Under the pieces are notes generated by a model. It saw nothing but the letters and a program-made list of their open reading frames with translations. It did not search any database and was not told the DNA's origin. Made by a program: the position numbers and the translations under genes. Positions 16,601-25,300 of a DNA stretch of 64,000 bases are shown piece after piece (the stretch's first letter is position 1; the number at the start of each line of letters is the position of its first letter). This DNA is from Naasia sp. SYSU D00057 (GTDB taxonomy: Bacteria > Actinomycetota > Actinomycetes > Actinomycetales > Microbacteriaceae): assembly GCF_017916505.1 (NCBI RefSeq), contig NZ_JAFMSZ010000003.1, positions 1 to 64,000 of the forward strand. Direction: 5' to 3'.

Positions 16601-16606
16601 ACCCTA
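16601..16606 (-). promoter_or_regulatory. Probable -10 box, leaderless start (chorismate mutase)
   Basis: On the minus strand TAGGGT is followed by six bases and the ATG at 16594. Confidence 0.5.
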
Positions 16607-16619
16607 GCCCCGCCTCCGG

Positions 16620-17237
16620 TCACCCGTTCGACGAAGCGGGGAGGCCCAGGCGCCGCTCGAGTCCGGCCCTCACGGCGGGCCACTCGTCGGCCAGGATCGA
16701 GTACACCGCCGAGTCGCGCCAGCTGCCGTCGGCCCGCGGCCGGTCGCGGCGGACGACGCCCTCGAAGGTGGCGCCGAGCTTAAGGATGGCCGCCCGCGAT
16801 CGGTCGTTGAGCAGGTCGGCCTGCAGCTTCACGCGCCCGAACCCGCAGGCGAACGCGTGCCCGAGGATCAGCAGCTTCGCCTCCGGGTTCACCTCGGTGC
16901 CCCAGACCTCGGGGGCGTAGGCGGTCCAGCCCAGGTGGGCGTGCTCGTTGCGGAGGTCGAGGTCGCCGAGGGTCGTCGTGCCGACGATGCCGCCGTCCGC
17001 AAGGCGCCGGACCGCCCAGCTGACGCCCGGGCCGTCCCACAGGTAGTAGCCGTCCGCGAACTCGAGGAAGCCGTCGAGAGTGTCCCGATAGCCGGCGGGG
17101 CCGCCGCCGTAGCCGCCGGCGAACACCTCCGGACGGCCGATCGCGGCGAAGAGCTCCGGCAGGTCCTCCCGGGCGAGCGGATCGAGCCGGACGAAGCGGC
17201 CGACGAGCGGCGTGCGCGCCGGCGGCTGAGCGGTCAC
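16620..17237 (-). CDS. GNAT family N-acetyltransferase
   Basis: A 205-residue acetyltransferase of the RimJ/RimL-like branch. LVGRFVRLDPLAREDLPEL opens the fold, LGWTAYAPEVWGTEVNPEAK covers strand 4 and the acetyl-CoA region, and NDRSRAAILKLGATFEGVVR is the typical RimJ-like C-terminal motif. It uses acetyl-CoA to modify an amine; the acceptor may be a protein N-terminus, an antibiotic or a small amine. GTG start, one base after the purA stop, so it is probably co-transcribed downstream of purA. Confidence 0.85.
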   Translation of the reverse strand: MTAQPPARTPLVGRFVRLDPLAREDLPELFAAIGRPEVFAGGYGGGPAGYRDTLDGFLEFADGYYLWDGPGVSWAVRRLADGGIVGTTTLGDLDLRNEHAHLGWTAYAPEVWGTEVNPEAKLLILGHAFACGFGRVKLQADLLNDRSRAAILKLGATFEGVVRRDRPRADGSWRDSAVYSILADEWPAVRAGLERRLGLPASSNG

Positions 17238-17238
17238 G

Positions 17239-18525
17239 TCAGTCGAGGAGGTCGTGGCGGACGACGATCGCGTCGCGGTCCGGTCCGACGCCGATCGCCG
17301 AGAACCGGGATCCGCTCATCTCCTCGAGGGCGAGCACGTAGTCCTGGGCGGCCTTCGGCAGGTCGCCGAACTCGCGGGCGCCGCTGATGTCCTCGCTCCA
17401 GCCCTCGAACTCCTCGTAGATCGGCTTCGCGTGGTGGAAGTCGGACTGCGAGACGGGCACCTCGTCGACGCGCCTGCCGTCGACGTCGTACGCGACGGCG
17501 ACGGGGATCCGCTCGAGCCCGGTGAGGACGTCGAGCTTCGTGAGCACGAAGTCGGTGACGCCGTTGATGCGGGCGCTGTAGCGCGCGATCGGAGCGTCGT
17601 ACCAGCCGGTGCGGCGGGGGCGGCCGGTGGTGGTGCCGAACTCGAAGCCGCGTCCGCGCAGCCACTCGCCGCTCTCGTCGTGCAGCTCTGTGGGGAACGG
17701 CCCCGCGCCGACGCGTGTGGTGTACGCCTTGACGACGGCGATGACCCGGTCGATGCGATTCGGTGCGACGCCCGACCCGGTCGCAGCGCCGCCGCTCGTG
17801 GCGTTCGAGGACGTGACGAACGGGTACGTGCCGTGGTCGACGTCGAGCATGGTGGCCTGCCCGCCCTCGAACAGGACGGTGCGCCCCGCCTCGAGCGCCC
17901 GGTTCAGCTCGAGCGAGGTGTCGGAGACCATCGGGCGCAGGCGGTCGGCGTAGGAGAGGAGGTCGTCGACGATCTCCTCCGTGCTGATCGCGCGGCGGTT
18001 GTAGATCTTGAGGAGCAGGTGGTTCTTCTGCTCGAGCGCGCCCTCCACCTTCTGGCGGAGGATGCCCTCGTCGAAGATGTCCTGCACGCGGATGCCGACG
18101 CGGTTGATCTTGTCGGCGTACGTCGGTCCGATGCCGCGGCCGGTCGTGCCGATCTGGCGCTTGCCGAGGAAGCGCTCGGTGACCCGGTCGATGGTGCGGT
18201 GGTAGTGCGTGATGACGTGCGCGTTCGCGCTCACGAGCAGGCGCGAGACGTCGACGCCCCGGGCGCTCAGCGCATCCAGCTCGTTGAAGAGCACCTCGAT
18301 GTCGACGACGACGCCGTTCGCGATGACCGGCACGACCCCCGGCGACAGGATGCCCGACGGCAGCAGATGCAGCGCGTACTTCTCGTCGCCGACGACGACG
18401 GTGTGGCCGGCGTTGTTCCCGCCGTTGAACTTGACGACGTAGTCGACGCGGCTGCCGAGCAGGTCGGTCGCCTTGCCCTTGCCCTCGTCGCCCCACTGCG
18501 CGCCGATCAGTACGACCGCGGGCAT
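17239..18525 (-). CDS. purA: Adenylosuccinate synthase PurA
   Basis: 428 residues, full length. GTP-dependent joining of IMP and aspartate to adenylosuccinate, the first committed step to AMP. The N-terminal GDEGKGK (12-18, with Asp13 and Lys16) and NNAGH (37-41, His41) are the catalytic elements; [32 protein letters not shown] and [11 protein letters not shown] are the other conserved blocks. The gene starts a minus-strand unit with the GNAT gene behind it. Confidence 0.97.
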   Translation of the reverse strand: MPAVVLIGAQWGDEGKGKATDLLGSRVDYVVKFNGGNNAGHTVVVGDEKYALHLLPSGILSPGVVPVIANGVVVDIEVLFNELDALSARGVDVSRLLVSANAHVITHYHRTIDRVTERFLGKRQIGTTGRGIGPTYADKINRVGIRVQDIFDEGILRQKVEGALEQKNHLLLKIYNRRAISTEEIVDDLLSYADRLRPMVSDTSLELNRALEAGRTVLFEGGQATMLDVDHGTYPFVTSSNATSGGAATGSGVAPNRIDRVIAVVKAYTTRVGAGPFPTELHDESGEWLRGRGFEFGTTTGRPRRTGWYDAPIARYSARINGVTDFVLTKLDVLTGLERIPVAVAYDVDGRRVDEVPVSQSDFHHAKPIYEEFEGWSEDISGAREFGDLPKAAQDYVLALEEMSGSRFSAIGVGPDRDAIVVRHDLLD

Positions 18526-18609
18526 GCCATCCCCTTCCGTCGGCCGAAAGACCCCCTCCAGCCTAGTGGTCGCGGTCCCGGCCCCTCGGCGGCGGTCACC
18601 GCTCCTCGG

Positions 18610-19239
18610 TCAGCGGAGCGCGTGCACCCGGATCCACTCGTGCATCACGATCGCGGCAGCGGCGGACGCGTTGATCGAGCGCGTCGAGCCGAACTGCGGG
18701 ATGTCGACCACGGCGGAGGCCGCGGCGAGCGCCTCGGGAGTGAGCCCCGGCCCCTCCTGGCCGAACAGCAGCACGCAGCGCTCGGGCAGAGCCTGGTCCT
18801 CCACATGCACCGAGCCGGGCACGTTGTCCACAGCGACGAGCGGGAGGCTCTGAGACGCGGCCCAGGCGGCGAGGTCCTCGATCGTCTCGTGGTGCACCAC
18901 GTGCTGGTAGCGGTCCGTCACCATCGCGCCGCGGCGGTTCCACCGCCGTCGTCCCACGATGTGCACGGCCGTCGCGAGGAACGCGTTCGCGGTGCGGACG
19001 ATGGAGCCGATGTTGAGGTCGTGCTGCCAGTTCTCGATGGCGACGTGGAAGGGGTGACGGCGGGTGTCGAGGTCGGCGACGATGGCGTCCATCCGCCAGT
19101 ACCGGTACCGGTCGACGACGTTGCGGCTGTCGCCGTGCTCGAGCAGCTCGGGGTCCCAGTGCTCGCCGATCGGCCACTCCCCCGGCCACGGGCCGACGCC
19201 GGCGGTGCTCAGCTCCGCGCTCGGTCCCGGCTCTCCCAT
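18610..19239 (-). CDS. TrmH/SpoU family RNA methyltransferase
   Basis: A 209-residue SPOUT methyltransferase that would transfer a methyl group from SAM to a ribose in rRNA or tRNA. The three SpoU motifs are visible: motif 1 NIGSIVRTANAF, motif 2 LFGQEGPGLTPE and motif 3 IPQFGSTRSINASAAAAIV, which together form the trefoil-knot SAM site. There is no long N-terminal extension, so the target nucleotide cannot be guessed. TAGCCT lies six bases before the ATG, indicating a leaderless start. Confidence 0.88.
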   Translation of the reverse strand: MGEPGPSAELSTAGVGPWPGEWPIGEHWDPELLEHGDSRNVVDRYRYWRMDAIVADLDTRRHPFHVAIENWQHDLNIGSIVRTANAFLATAVHIVGRRRWNRRGAMVTDRYQHVVHHETIEDLAAWAASQSLPLVAVDNVPGSVHVEDQALPERCVLLFGQEGPGLTPEALAAASAVVDIPQFGSTRSINASAAAAIVMHEWIRVHALR

Positions 19240-19245
19240 GCGCCC

Positions 19246-19251
19246 AGGCTA
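19246..19251 (-). promoter_or_regulatory. Probable -10 box, leaderless start (TrmH-like gene)
   Basis: Minus-strand TAGCCT, six bases, then the ATG at 19239. Confidence 0.5.
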
Positions 19252-19289
19252 CGGCGCGTGCCTAGGCTGAAGCAGACGGAAGGATGCCG

Positions 19290-20252
19290 ATGCCCCAGGC
19301 GATCGAGTTCGAGCGGACCGGAGGACCGGAGGTCCTGGAGCTGCGGGAGGTGGAGCGGCCGGCGCCAGGACCGGGTGAGGTGCTCATCAAGGTGGCGGCA
19401 ACCGGAGTGAACTTCATCGAGACCTACCAGCGGAGCGGCATCTACCCCGTGCGGTTCCCCTTCCGGCTGGGCGCCGAGGCCGCCGGCACGGTCGTCGAGG
19501 CGGGTGAGGGAACCGGCTTCGCGGAGGGCGACCGGGTCGCCACCGCCGAAGCCCGGGGAACATATGCCGAATTCGCCATAGTCCCCGCCGAGAAGGCCGT
19601 GCGCGTGCCGGATGCCGTCGACGATCGGACCGCGGCGGCCCTCCTCCTGCAGGGCTACACAGCCCACTTCCTCTCCGCCTCGACGTTCCCGGTGGGTCCC
19701 GAGCACACCGTGCTGCTGCACGCCGGCGCCGGCGGCGTCGGCCTCCTGCTCACGCAGCTGCTCAAGGCGCGGGGTGCCCGCGTCATCACGACGGTGAGCA
19801 ATGACGAGAAGGCCGAGCTCTCCCGCGGCGCGGGCGCCGACGAGGTGCTCCGCTACGACGGCTTCCGCGAGCGCGTCCGCGAGCTGACGGACGGCCGCGG
19901 CGCGGACGTCGTCTACGACGGGGTGGGCAGGGACACGTTCGACGAGTCGCTGGCGTCGGTCGCCGTGCGCGGCTATCTGGTGCTGTTCGGGGCAGCGTCG
20001 GGTCCCGTCCCGCCGGTCGACCCGCAGCGGCTGGCGGCCGCCGGCTCGGTCTACCTGACGCGGCCGACCATGAGCTTCTACCTGCGCGATGCCGAGGAGC
20101 GGCAGTGGCGGGCGGGCGAGCTGTTCGACGCGGTGCAGTCCGGCCGGCTGTCGGTGCGCATCGGCGCCACCTATCCCCTCGCCGAGGCGGCCCGCGCCCA
20201 CGAGGACCTGCAGGCCCGCCGCACCACCGGCAAGGTGCTCCTCCTCCCCTAG
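19290..20252 (+). CDS. Quinone oxidoreductase-like MDR protein (zeta-crystallin type)
   Basis: A 320-residue NADPH-dependent medium-chain reductase without zinc. TGGPEVLELREVERPAPGPGEV opens the GroES-like domain, NFIETYQRSGIYP and GAEAAGTVVEAGEG complete it, and the Rossmann motif HAGAGGVGLLLTQL binds NADPH. It probably reduces quinones in the cytosol. GGAAGG sits six bases before the ATG at 19290, which is why that start was preferred to the ATG at 19284, which almost touches the ribosome site. It is a single-gene unit. Confidence 0.88.
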   Translation: MPQAIEFERTGGPEVLELREVERPAPGPGEVLIKVAATGVNFIETYQRSGIYPVRFPFRLGAEAAGTVVEAGEGTGFAEGDRVATAEARGTYAEFAIVPAEKAVRVPDAVDDRTAAALLLQGYTAHFLSASTFPVGPEHTVLLHAGAGGVGLLLTQLLKARGARVITTVSNDEKAELSRGAGADEVLRYDGFRERVRELTDGRGADVVYDGVGRDTFDESLASVAVRGYLVLFGAASGPVPPVDPQRLAAAGSVYLTRPTMSFYLRDAEERQWRAGELFDAVQSGRLSVRIGATYPLAEAARAHEDLQARRTTGKVLLLP

Positions 20253-20314
20253 GCGGTGCGGCTCGAGTACGCCGGCGTGCGCTCGGCCGCCCGAGCCGGG
20301 AGGCACTCGTCACG

Positions 20315-20320
20315 TAGGGT
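20315..20320 (+). promoter_or_regulatory. Probable -10 box, leaderless start (DNA methyltransferase)
   Basis: TAGGGT, six bases, then the GTG at 20327; no ribosome site is present. Confidence 0.5.
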
Positions 20321-20326
20321 CGAGCC

Positions 20327-21226
20327 GTGTCCGACCCCCAGCCGATCGCGCCCGCCCGGGATCTCCCGGCGGCGGACCCGCTGTGGACGCCGGACGGGCC
20401 CGACCTCGTGCTGCACGCCGACAACCTCGACGCGGTGCGCCGGCTGCCGGACGGGGCATTCCGCCTCGTGTACCTCGACCCTCCGTTCAACACCGGGCGG
20501 CAGCAGAAGCGGACGACGCTGACCACCGTCCGCTCCGAGGCCGGCACACGCGTCGGCTTCAAGGGCGCGACCTACGAGACGCTGAAGGGCGTCGCCTACG
20601 CCTACGACGACCGGTTCGCCGACTACTGGGACTTCCTGGAGCCGCGGCTGGAGGAGGCGTGGCGTCTCCTCGACGAGCGCGGCACCCTCTACCTGCACCT
20701 CGACTACCGGGAGGTGCACTACGCGAAGGTGCTCCTCGACGGGCTGTTCGGCCGCGAGTGCTTCCTCAACGAGATCGTCTGGGCCTACGACTACGGCGGC
20801 CGCGCCACCCGCCGGTGGCCGTCCAAGCACGACACGATCCTCGTCTACGTGAAGGACCCGGACCGGTACCACTTCGACTCCGCAGCCGTCGACCGGGAGC
20901 CGTACATGGCGCCCGGACTCGTGACGCCCGAGAAGGCGGCACGCGGCAAGCTGCCCACCGACGTGTGGTGGCACACGATCGTCTCCCCGACCGGCGCCGA
21001 GAAGACCGGCTACGCGACGCAGAAGCCGCTCGGCGTGCTGCGCCGCATCGTCGCGGCGTCGAGCGCGCCGGGCGACTGGGTTCTCGACTTCTTCGCCGGC
21101 AGCGGCACGACCGGCGCCGCGGCCCGCGAGCTCGGCCGCCGCTTCGTCCTCGTCGACGAGAGCGACCAGGCGATCGAGGTCATGCGCGCCCGCGTCGGCG
21201 ACACCGCGGAGTTCCGCACCCTCTGA
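20327..21226 (+). CDS. Orphan site-specific DNA methyltransferase (N6-adenine/N4-cytosine type)
   Basis: 299 residues. Catalytic motif IV DPPFNTG at 51-57 precedes the SAM-binding motif DFFAGSGTTG at 254-263, the beta-class order (CcrM/HinfI-like). The central region (about 70-240) would hold target recognition. DPPF in place of DPPY is a variant seen in this class. No restriction endonuclease, specificity subunit or second methyltransferase lies nearby, so it looks like a solitary enzyme acting in regulation or replication. Its base composition matches the neighbours, so recent transfer is not indicated. Confidence 0.87.
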   Translation: MSDPQPIAPARDLPAADPLWTPDGPDLVLHADNLDAVRRLPDGAFRLVYLDPPFNTGRQQKRTTLTTVRSEAGTRVGFKGATYETLKGVAYAYDDRFADYWDFLEPRLEEAWRLLDERGTLYLHLDYREVHYAKVLLDGLFGRECFLNEIVWAYDYGGRATRRWPSKHDTILVYVKDPDRYHFDSAAVDREPYMAPGLVTPEKAARGKLPTDVWWHTIVSPTGAEKTGYATQKPLGVLRRIVAASSAPGDWVLDFFAGSGTTGAAARELGRRFVLVDESDQAIEVMRARVGDTAEFRTL

Positions 21227-21315
21227 TCCCGCCGCCGGTGGACGAGCGCACGCCCCCGAAGCGGAGCGTTCACCCCGCTTCTGTAGGGTCGATAGCACCT
21301 GACCGGAAGGACGAG

Positions 21316-22116
21316 ATGGGCACGTCACGCGACGAGATCGACTGCTGGCTCACCGACATGGACGGCGTGCTCGTGCACGAGAACCAGCCGATCCCGGGGG
21401 CGTCCGAGCTCATCCAGCAGTGGACCGACCAGGGCAAGCCGTTCCTGGTGCTCACCAACAACTCGATCTTCACGCCGCGCGACCTCAGCGCGCGCCTCCG
21501 CGCATCGGGTCTGATCGTCCCGGAGGAGTCGATCTGGACGTCGGCGCTCGCGACCGCCGACTTCTGCGCCTCCCAGATGCCGGGCGGCAGCGCGTTCGTG
21601 ATCGGCGAGGCCGGCATGACGACGGCCCTCCACGAGGCCGGCTTCATCATGACGGAGACCGACCCGGACTACGTGGTCGTCGGCGAGACCCGCAACTACT
21701 CGTTCGAGGCGATCACCAAGGCCATCCGCCTGATCAACAACGGCGCCCGCTTCATCGTCACCAACCCGGACGCGACCGGCCCGAGCGCCGAGGGCGCCCT
21801 GCCGGCGACCGGCGCGATCGCGGCGCTCATCGAGAAGGCGACCGGCAAGTCCCCGTACATCGTGGGCAAGCCGAACCCGATGATGTTCCGCTCCGCGATG
21901 AACCGGATCGGCGCGCACTCGGAGAACACCGCGATGATCGGCGACCGCATGGACACCGACATCGTGGCCGGCATCGAGGCGGGCCTGCACACGATCCTCG
22001 TGCTGACCGGCATCAGCGATCGCAGGGTCATCGAGCAGTACCCGTTCCGGCCGGACGAGGTGATCGACTCGGTCGCCGACCTGCTCGCCACGGAGCCGAT
22101 CGAGGTCGAGATCTAG
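21316..22116 (+). CDS. HAD-IIA family hydrolase, NagD-like
   Basis: A 266-residue phosphatase of the haloacid dehalogenase superfamily. Motif I LTDMDGVL (Asp14 nucleophile, Asp16 acid), motif II LTNNS, lysine in VGKPNPMMF, and motif IV IGDRMDTDI are all present, and the C2-type cap lies between motifs II and III. Likely substrates are nucleotides or sugar phosphates. The start was set by GGAAGGACGAG just before the ATG. Its stop overlaps the stop of the oppositely oriented next gene (CTAG). Confidence 0.9.
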   Translation: MGTSRDEIDCWLTDMDGVLVHENQPIPGASELIQQWTDQGKPFLVLTNNSIFTPRDLSARLRASGLIVPEESIWTSALATADFCASQMPGGSAFVIGEAGMTTALHEAGFIMTETDPDYVVVGETRNYSFEAITKAIRLINNGARFIVTNPDATGPSAEGALPATGAIAALIEKATGKSPYIVGKPNPMMFRSAMNRIGAHSENTAMIGDRMDTDIVAGIEAGLHTILVLTGISDRRVIEQYPFRPDEVIDSVADLLATEPIEVEI

Positions 22117-22775
22117 CTGGCGACCGCCACGCTGCCGGTCAGCGGCTCCCCGGAGCCCCGGAAGACGAAGCAGAAGTAGGACCGGTCCCCGGCCGCCCAC
22201 TGCTCCTCCGTCGCCGGATACGCGGCCTGGTACTGGAGGTCGGCGTACTGCTCGGCGGTCACCAGGTCGACGACGTCGGGCGACGCGCAGCGCAGGCCCA
22301 GCTGCGAGGTCAGGGCCTGCTCGCCCGGGTAGGGGGCGAGCGCGTCCCCATCGAAGACCCCGCGGGCGACGAGCTGCGCGCGATGCGGCTGCACGCAGTC
22401 GACGACGGTGAACTCGCGGGCCCACGGCGACGCCCAGGGGTCGAGGCACTCGCCTCCGCCGAGCTCCTCCCAGGACACGACGCCGGGGGCCGCCGGTGCG
22501 GCGGGGAGCGGCGCGAGCGTCGGCGTCGGTGTCGGCGTCGGGGTGGGAGTGACGGGCGCGGCGGTCGTCTCCGGCGCCGGCGGAGGCGGGGCCGGCTGGA
22601 GGCGTGTGCCGACTAAGAAGGCGAGCGCGAGCCCGGCGAGCGCCAGCACCGCGATCGAGACGATCACGACGATGCGGGAGCGGCGGTCGCGGGCCGCCGC
22701 CTCCCCTTCAGCAGGAGCGTCCGGGTCCGGGTCGGGGGTCGCCGGAGCCGGGACGGAGCCGCCTCCGCCGGTCAC
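22113..22775 (-). CDS. Membrane-anchored hypothetical protein with Pro/Thr linker
   Basis: 220 residues. A cytosolic N-terminus of about 37 residues is followed by one membrane segment (about 38-60) and a low-complexity linker with repeated TPTP (about 75-95), then an extracellular domain that contains several cysteines (GGGECLDPW, VVDCVQPH, LRCASPDVV, YFCFVF). The cysteines suggest disulfides outside the cell. This layout, with VVDCVQPHRAQLVARG, resembles the septum-formation-type domain of actinobacterial membrane proteins, but this is a weak guess. GTG start overlaps the pyrE stop as GTGA. Confidence 0.75.
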   Translation of the reverse strand: MTGGGGSVPAPATPDPDPDAPAEGEAAARDRRSRIVVIVSIAVLALAGLALAFLVGTRLQPAPPPPAPETTAAPVTPTPTPTPTPTLAPLPAAPAAPGVVSWEELGGGECLDPWASPWAREFTVVDCVQPHRAQLVARGVFDGDALAPYPGEQALTSQLGLRCASPDVVDLVTAEQYADLQYQAAYPATEEQWAAGDRSYFCFVFRGSGEPLTGSVAVAS

Positions 22776-23326
22776 TGCTCCGCGAGGCCGAGGTCGGCGA
22801 GGCTCAGCGCGGCGAGGTACGGGTATCCGGCTGCCTCGATGCGCTCCTTCGCGCCCGTCGCGCGGTCGACGACGACGGCGACGGCGGCGATCTCGGCGCC
22901 GACCTTCTCGAGCGCTTCGATCGCCTTGAGGGGGGACCCTCCCGTCGTGGAGGTGTCCTCGACGACGATGACGCGCTTGCCGGCGAGGTCGGGTCCCTCC
23001 ACCTGGCGGCCGCGGCCGTGGTCCTTCGGCTCCTTGCGCACGACGAACGCGTCGTAGCCGGCGCCGCGCGCCGCGCCCTGGTGCAGGATCGCGGCGGCGA
23101 TCGGATCCGCGCCCATGGTGAGGCCGCCGACCGCGGCGACGTCCGGGACGTCGGCGATGAGGTCGAGCATGACCTGGCCGATGAGCGGGGCGACGCGGTG
23201 GTCGAGGCTCACCTTGCGGAGGTCGACGTAGTAGGTCGCCTTCTTGCCGCTCGTGAGCGTGAAGTCGCCGTGGAAGACGGCGTCCGAGGCGATGTAGTCG
23301 ATCAGCTGGCTGCGGGCGTCGGTCAC
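22772..23326 (-). CDS. pyrE: Orotate phosphoribosyltransferase PyrE
   Basis: 184 residues, of normal length for the monomer of a dimeric enzyme that joins orotate and PRPP to give OMP in pyrimidine synthesis. The PRPP-binding motif VIVVEDTSTTGGS and the catalytic loop with RKEPKDHGRGRQVEG are clear. GTG start. TAGGCT lies six bases upstream on the minus strand, so the mRNA may be leaderless. The next gene on the strand (membrane protein at 22113) overlaps it by four bases. Confidence 0.95.
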   Translation of the reverse strand: MTDARSQLIDYIASDAVFHGDFTLTSGKKATYYVDLRKVSLDHRVAPLIGQVMLDLIADVPDVAAVGGLTMGADPIAAAILHQGAARGAGYDAFVVRKEPKDHGRGRQVEGPDLAGKRVIVVEDTSTTGGSPLKAIEALEKVGAEIAAVAVVVDRATGAKERIEAAGYPYLAALSLADLGLAEQ

Positions 23327-23332
23327 CCGACA

Positions 23333-23338
23333 AGCCTA
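23333..23338 (-). promoter_or_regulatory. Probable -10 box, leaderless start (pyrE)
   Basis: Minus-strand TAGGCT, six bases, then the GTG at 23326. Confidence 0.5.
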
Positions 23339-23410
23339 GGCCGCGCCCGCTCCGAGGTCGGGAGCGGCGGCGACGAGCTCCGCCGGGGCGGGAGCGTCAG
23401 CGGGGCTGGG

Positions 23411-23416
23411 TATCGT
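23411..23416 (+). promoter_or_regulatory. Probable -10 box, leaderless start (xth-like gene)
   Basis: TATCGT, seven bases, then the ATG at 23424, with no ribosome site. Confidence 0.4.
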
Positions 23417-23423
23417 GGGCGGC

Positions 23424-24260
23424 ATGCGGGTCGCCACGTGGAACGTCAACTCGATCCGGGCTCGAGTGGACCGCGTGGTCGAGTGGCTGGTCCGCGAGGA
23501 CGTCGACGTGCTCGCGATGCAGGAGGTCAAGAGCCGCGCCGATCAGTTCCCGGTGCTGGCCTTCACCGAGGCCGGCTACGACGTCGAGGTCAACGGGTTC
23601 AGCCAGTGGAACGGCGTGGGCTTCGCCAGCCGCCTGCCGATGGAGGACGTCACCAACGGCTTCGCCACCATGCCGGGCTTCGGCAGCGCCGCCGAGGACG
23701 GCACGCTGCCCCGGGAAGCGCGGGCGATGGGCGTCACGGTCGAGGGCGTGCGGCTGTGGAGCCTCTACGTGCCCAACGGCCGCGAGCTCGACCACGCACA
23801 CTACGACTACAAGCTCGACTGGCTCGCGAAGCTCGCCGCCGAGACCAAGGGCTGGCTCGACGAGAAGCCGGACCTGCCGCTCGCGCTGATGGGCGACTGG
23901 AACATCGCGCCGCTCGACTCGGACGTGTGGGACATCCACCTCTTCAACGGCGCCACGCACGTCTCGCCGCCCGAGCGTGCCGCCTTCGCGGAGTTCGAGC
24001 GCATCGGCCTCACCGACGTGGTGCGAGAGCGCGTCCCGGAGGGCTTCACCTACTGGGACTACAAGCAGCTGCGCTTCCCCCGCAACGAGGGCATGCGCAT
24101 CGACTTCATCCTCGGCTCGCCCGCGTTCGCCGAGCTGGTGACCTCGGCCGCCATCCACCGCAACGAGCGCAAGGGCACCGCCCCCAGCGACCACGTGCCG
24201 GTCGTCGTCGACATCGCCCTGCCGAGCGAGCTCGACGAGGACCGCCCGATGATCTTCTGA
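23424..24260 (+). CDS. xth: Exodeoxyribonuclease III family AP endonuclease
   Basis: A 278-residue EEP-superfamily nuclease for base-excision repair: it cleaves DNA 5' of abasic sites and trims 3' blocks. Catalytic elements are visible: MRVATWNVNSIRAR at the start, Glu in AMQEVKSR, GDWNIAPLDSDVWD (Asp and Asn), and the C-terminal SDHVPVVVDI with the catalytic Asp-His pair. The ATG at 23424 gives the usual N-terminus of the family; the GTG nine bases upstream is less likely. Confidence 0.93.
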   Translation: MRVATWNVNSIRARVDRVVEWLVREDVDVLAMQEVKSRADQFPVLAFTEAGYDVEVNGFSQWNGVGFASRLPMEDVTNGFATMPGFGSAAEDGTLPREARAMGVTVEGVRLWSLYVPNGRELDHAHYDYKLDWLAKLAAETKGWLDEKPDLPLALMGDWNIAPLDSDVWDIHLFNGATHVSPPERAAFAEFERIGLTDVVRERVPEGFTYWDYKQLRFPRNEGMRIDFILGSPAFAELVTSAAIHRNERKGTAPSDHVPVVVDIALPSELDEDRPMIF

Positions 24261-24332
24261 GCGCTCGACGCCTCAGCGACAGAACCGCAACGTCCGGTGC
24301 GATCCGCAACCGGAGAACGCTGCGTCGAGCGC
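24261..24332. repeat. Stem-loop with 11-bp perfect arms after xth
   Basis: GCGCTCGACGC (24261-24271) pairs perfectly with GCGTCGAGCGC (24322-24332), with a 50-base loop. It starts immediately after the TGA of the xth-like gene. There is no run of T after it, so it is either a factor-independent terminator of the GC-rich type or an mRNA-stabilising element. The loop holds two copies of CCGCAAC. Confidence 0.6.
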
Positions 24333-24358
24333 TTGCCGTTGCGGATAGCGCGACGGCG

Positions 24359-24745
24359 TCAGCCGAGTGCGAGGACGAAGCCGAGTGCGGCGAGCACCGT
24401 GACGACGGGCGTCATGACGTAGCGCTCCGGCTTGCTGCGCGAAGCGAGGTTGAGCAGGATCCCGAGCGCCAGGTATCCGGCGACGACCCACATCGCGATG
24501 TGCACGAGCGTGTCCGCCCCCGCCGGCAGCAGCTCGACCACTCCGGCCCGCTCGAGGCCGAGCAGGCCGAAGGCGGCGTAGAGCACGACCGAGACCACGC
24601 TTCCCCAGCGCTTCTGCGGCGGCAGCACCCGGTCCTGCCCGCCCCAGGCCAGGTGCCCGAGCGGCGCACCCGCGATGAGGGCGATCTGGAACACGGCGAC
24701 GGCGGCGAGGATCAGGGCGAACGCGACAGCGGCGAACTGGGGCAC
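24359..24745 (-). CDS. Small hypothetical integral membrane protein
   Basis: 128 residues with four predicted membrane segments (about 5-27, 49-68, 81-101 and 110-127). It is unassigned. RVLPPQKRWGSV between the first and second segments is the only charged loop of note. GTG start, with TAGTCT six bases upstream on the minus strand. The flanking genes are unrelated, so context gives no clue. Confidence 0.72.
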   Translation of the reverse strand: MPQFAAVAFALILAAVAVFQIALIAGAPLGHLAWGGQDRVLPPQKRWGSVVSVVLYAAFGLLGLERAGVVELLPAGADTLVHIAMWVVAGYLALGILLNLASRSKPERYVMTPVVTVLAALGFVLALG

Positions 24746-24751
24746 CGCCAG

Positions 24752-24757
24752 AGACTA
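24752..24757 (-). promoter_or_regulatory. Probable -10 box, leaderless start (small membrane protein)
   Basis: Minus-strand TAGTCT, six bases, then the GTG at 24745. Confidence 0.5.
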
Positions 24758-24828
24758 GGGCACGGGCGGGTCCGACGCCGACGCGCCGGACCGCTCGACA
24801 CCGTCCCGCAACCGGCGGCGCGGCGGCG

Positions 24829-25299
24829 TCAGCAGCTGCCGGTGCTCTCGTACTGCTCGATGACGGCGACCTTGGCCGCGGAGGCCGAGCTCGGGTCGAA
24901 GCGGTAGGTCAGCCACTCCCGCACCAGACGGCGGGCCAGCTCGATGCCGACCACCCGCTGGCCCATGGTGAGCACCTGGGCGTCGTTGGAGAGCACGCCC
25001 CGCTCCACCGAGAAGCTGTCGTGCGCGGTCACGGCGCGGATGCCGGGCACCTTGTTCGCCGCGATCGCCACCCCCAGGCCGGTGCCGCAGATCAGCAGGG
25101 CCCGGTCGGCCTCGCCCTTGGCGACCAGCTCGGCGGCCGCCACGGCCACCTTCGGATACGCGGTGTGGCCGTCCGAGTCGACGCCCACGTCCACGACCGA
25201 GGCGACGCCGTCGCTGTTCTCGAGGTCCTTCTTCAGGATCTCCTTGTAGTCGAACCCGGCGTCATCGCTTCCGATGACCAGGCGCAGAGGCTCCGCCAT
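24829..25299 (-). CDS. RpiB/LacAB family isomerase, possible D-erythrulose-4-phosphate isomerase
   Basis: 156 residues. The aldose-ketose isomerase fold is shown by the N-terminal [10 protein letters not shown] and by [21 protein letters not shown], which holds the active-site Cys and phosphate loop. In common RpiB proteins the N-terminal motif has His (SDHAG); here Asp takes that place, hinting at a substrate other than ribose 5-phosphate. It starts one base after the stop of the DhaK-DhaL kinase gene, the pairing known for tetrulose catabolism (DerK with DerI in mycobacteria), which supports erythrulose 4-phosphate as substrate. That link is inference from gene order. Confidence 0.85.
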   Translation of the reverse strand: MAEPLRLVIGSDDAGFDYKEILKKDLENSDGVASVVDVGVDSDGHTAYPKVAVAAAELVAKGEADRALLICGTGLGVAIAANKVPGIRAVTAHDSFSVERGVLSNDAQVLTMGQRVVGIELARRLVREWLTYRFDPSSASAAKVAVIEQYESTGSC

Positions 25300-25300
25300 G

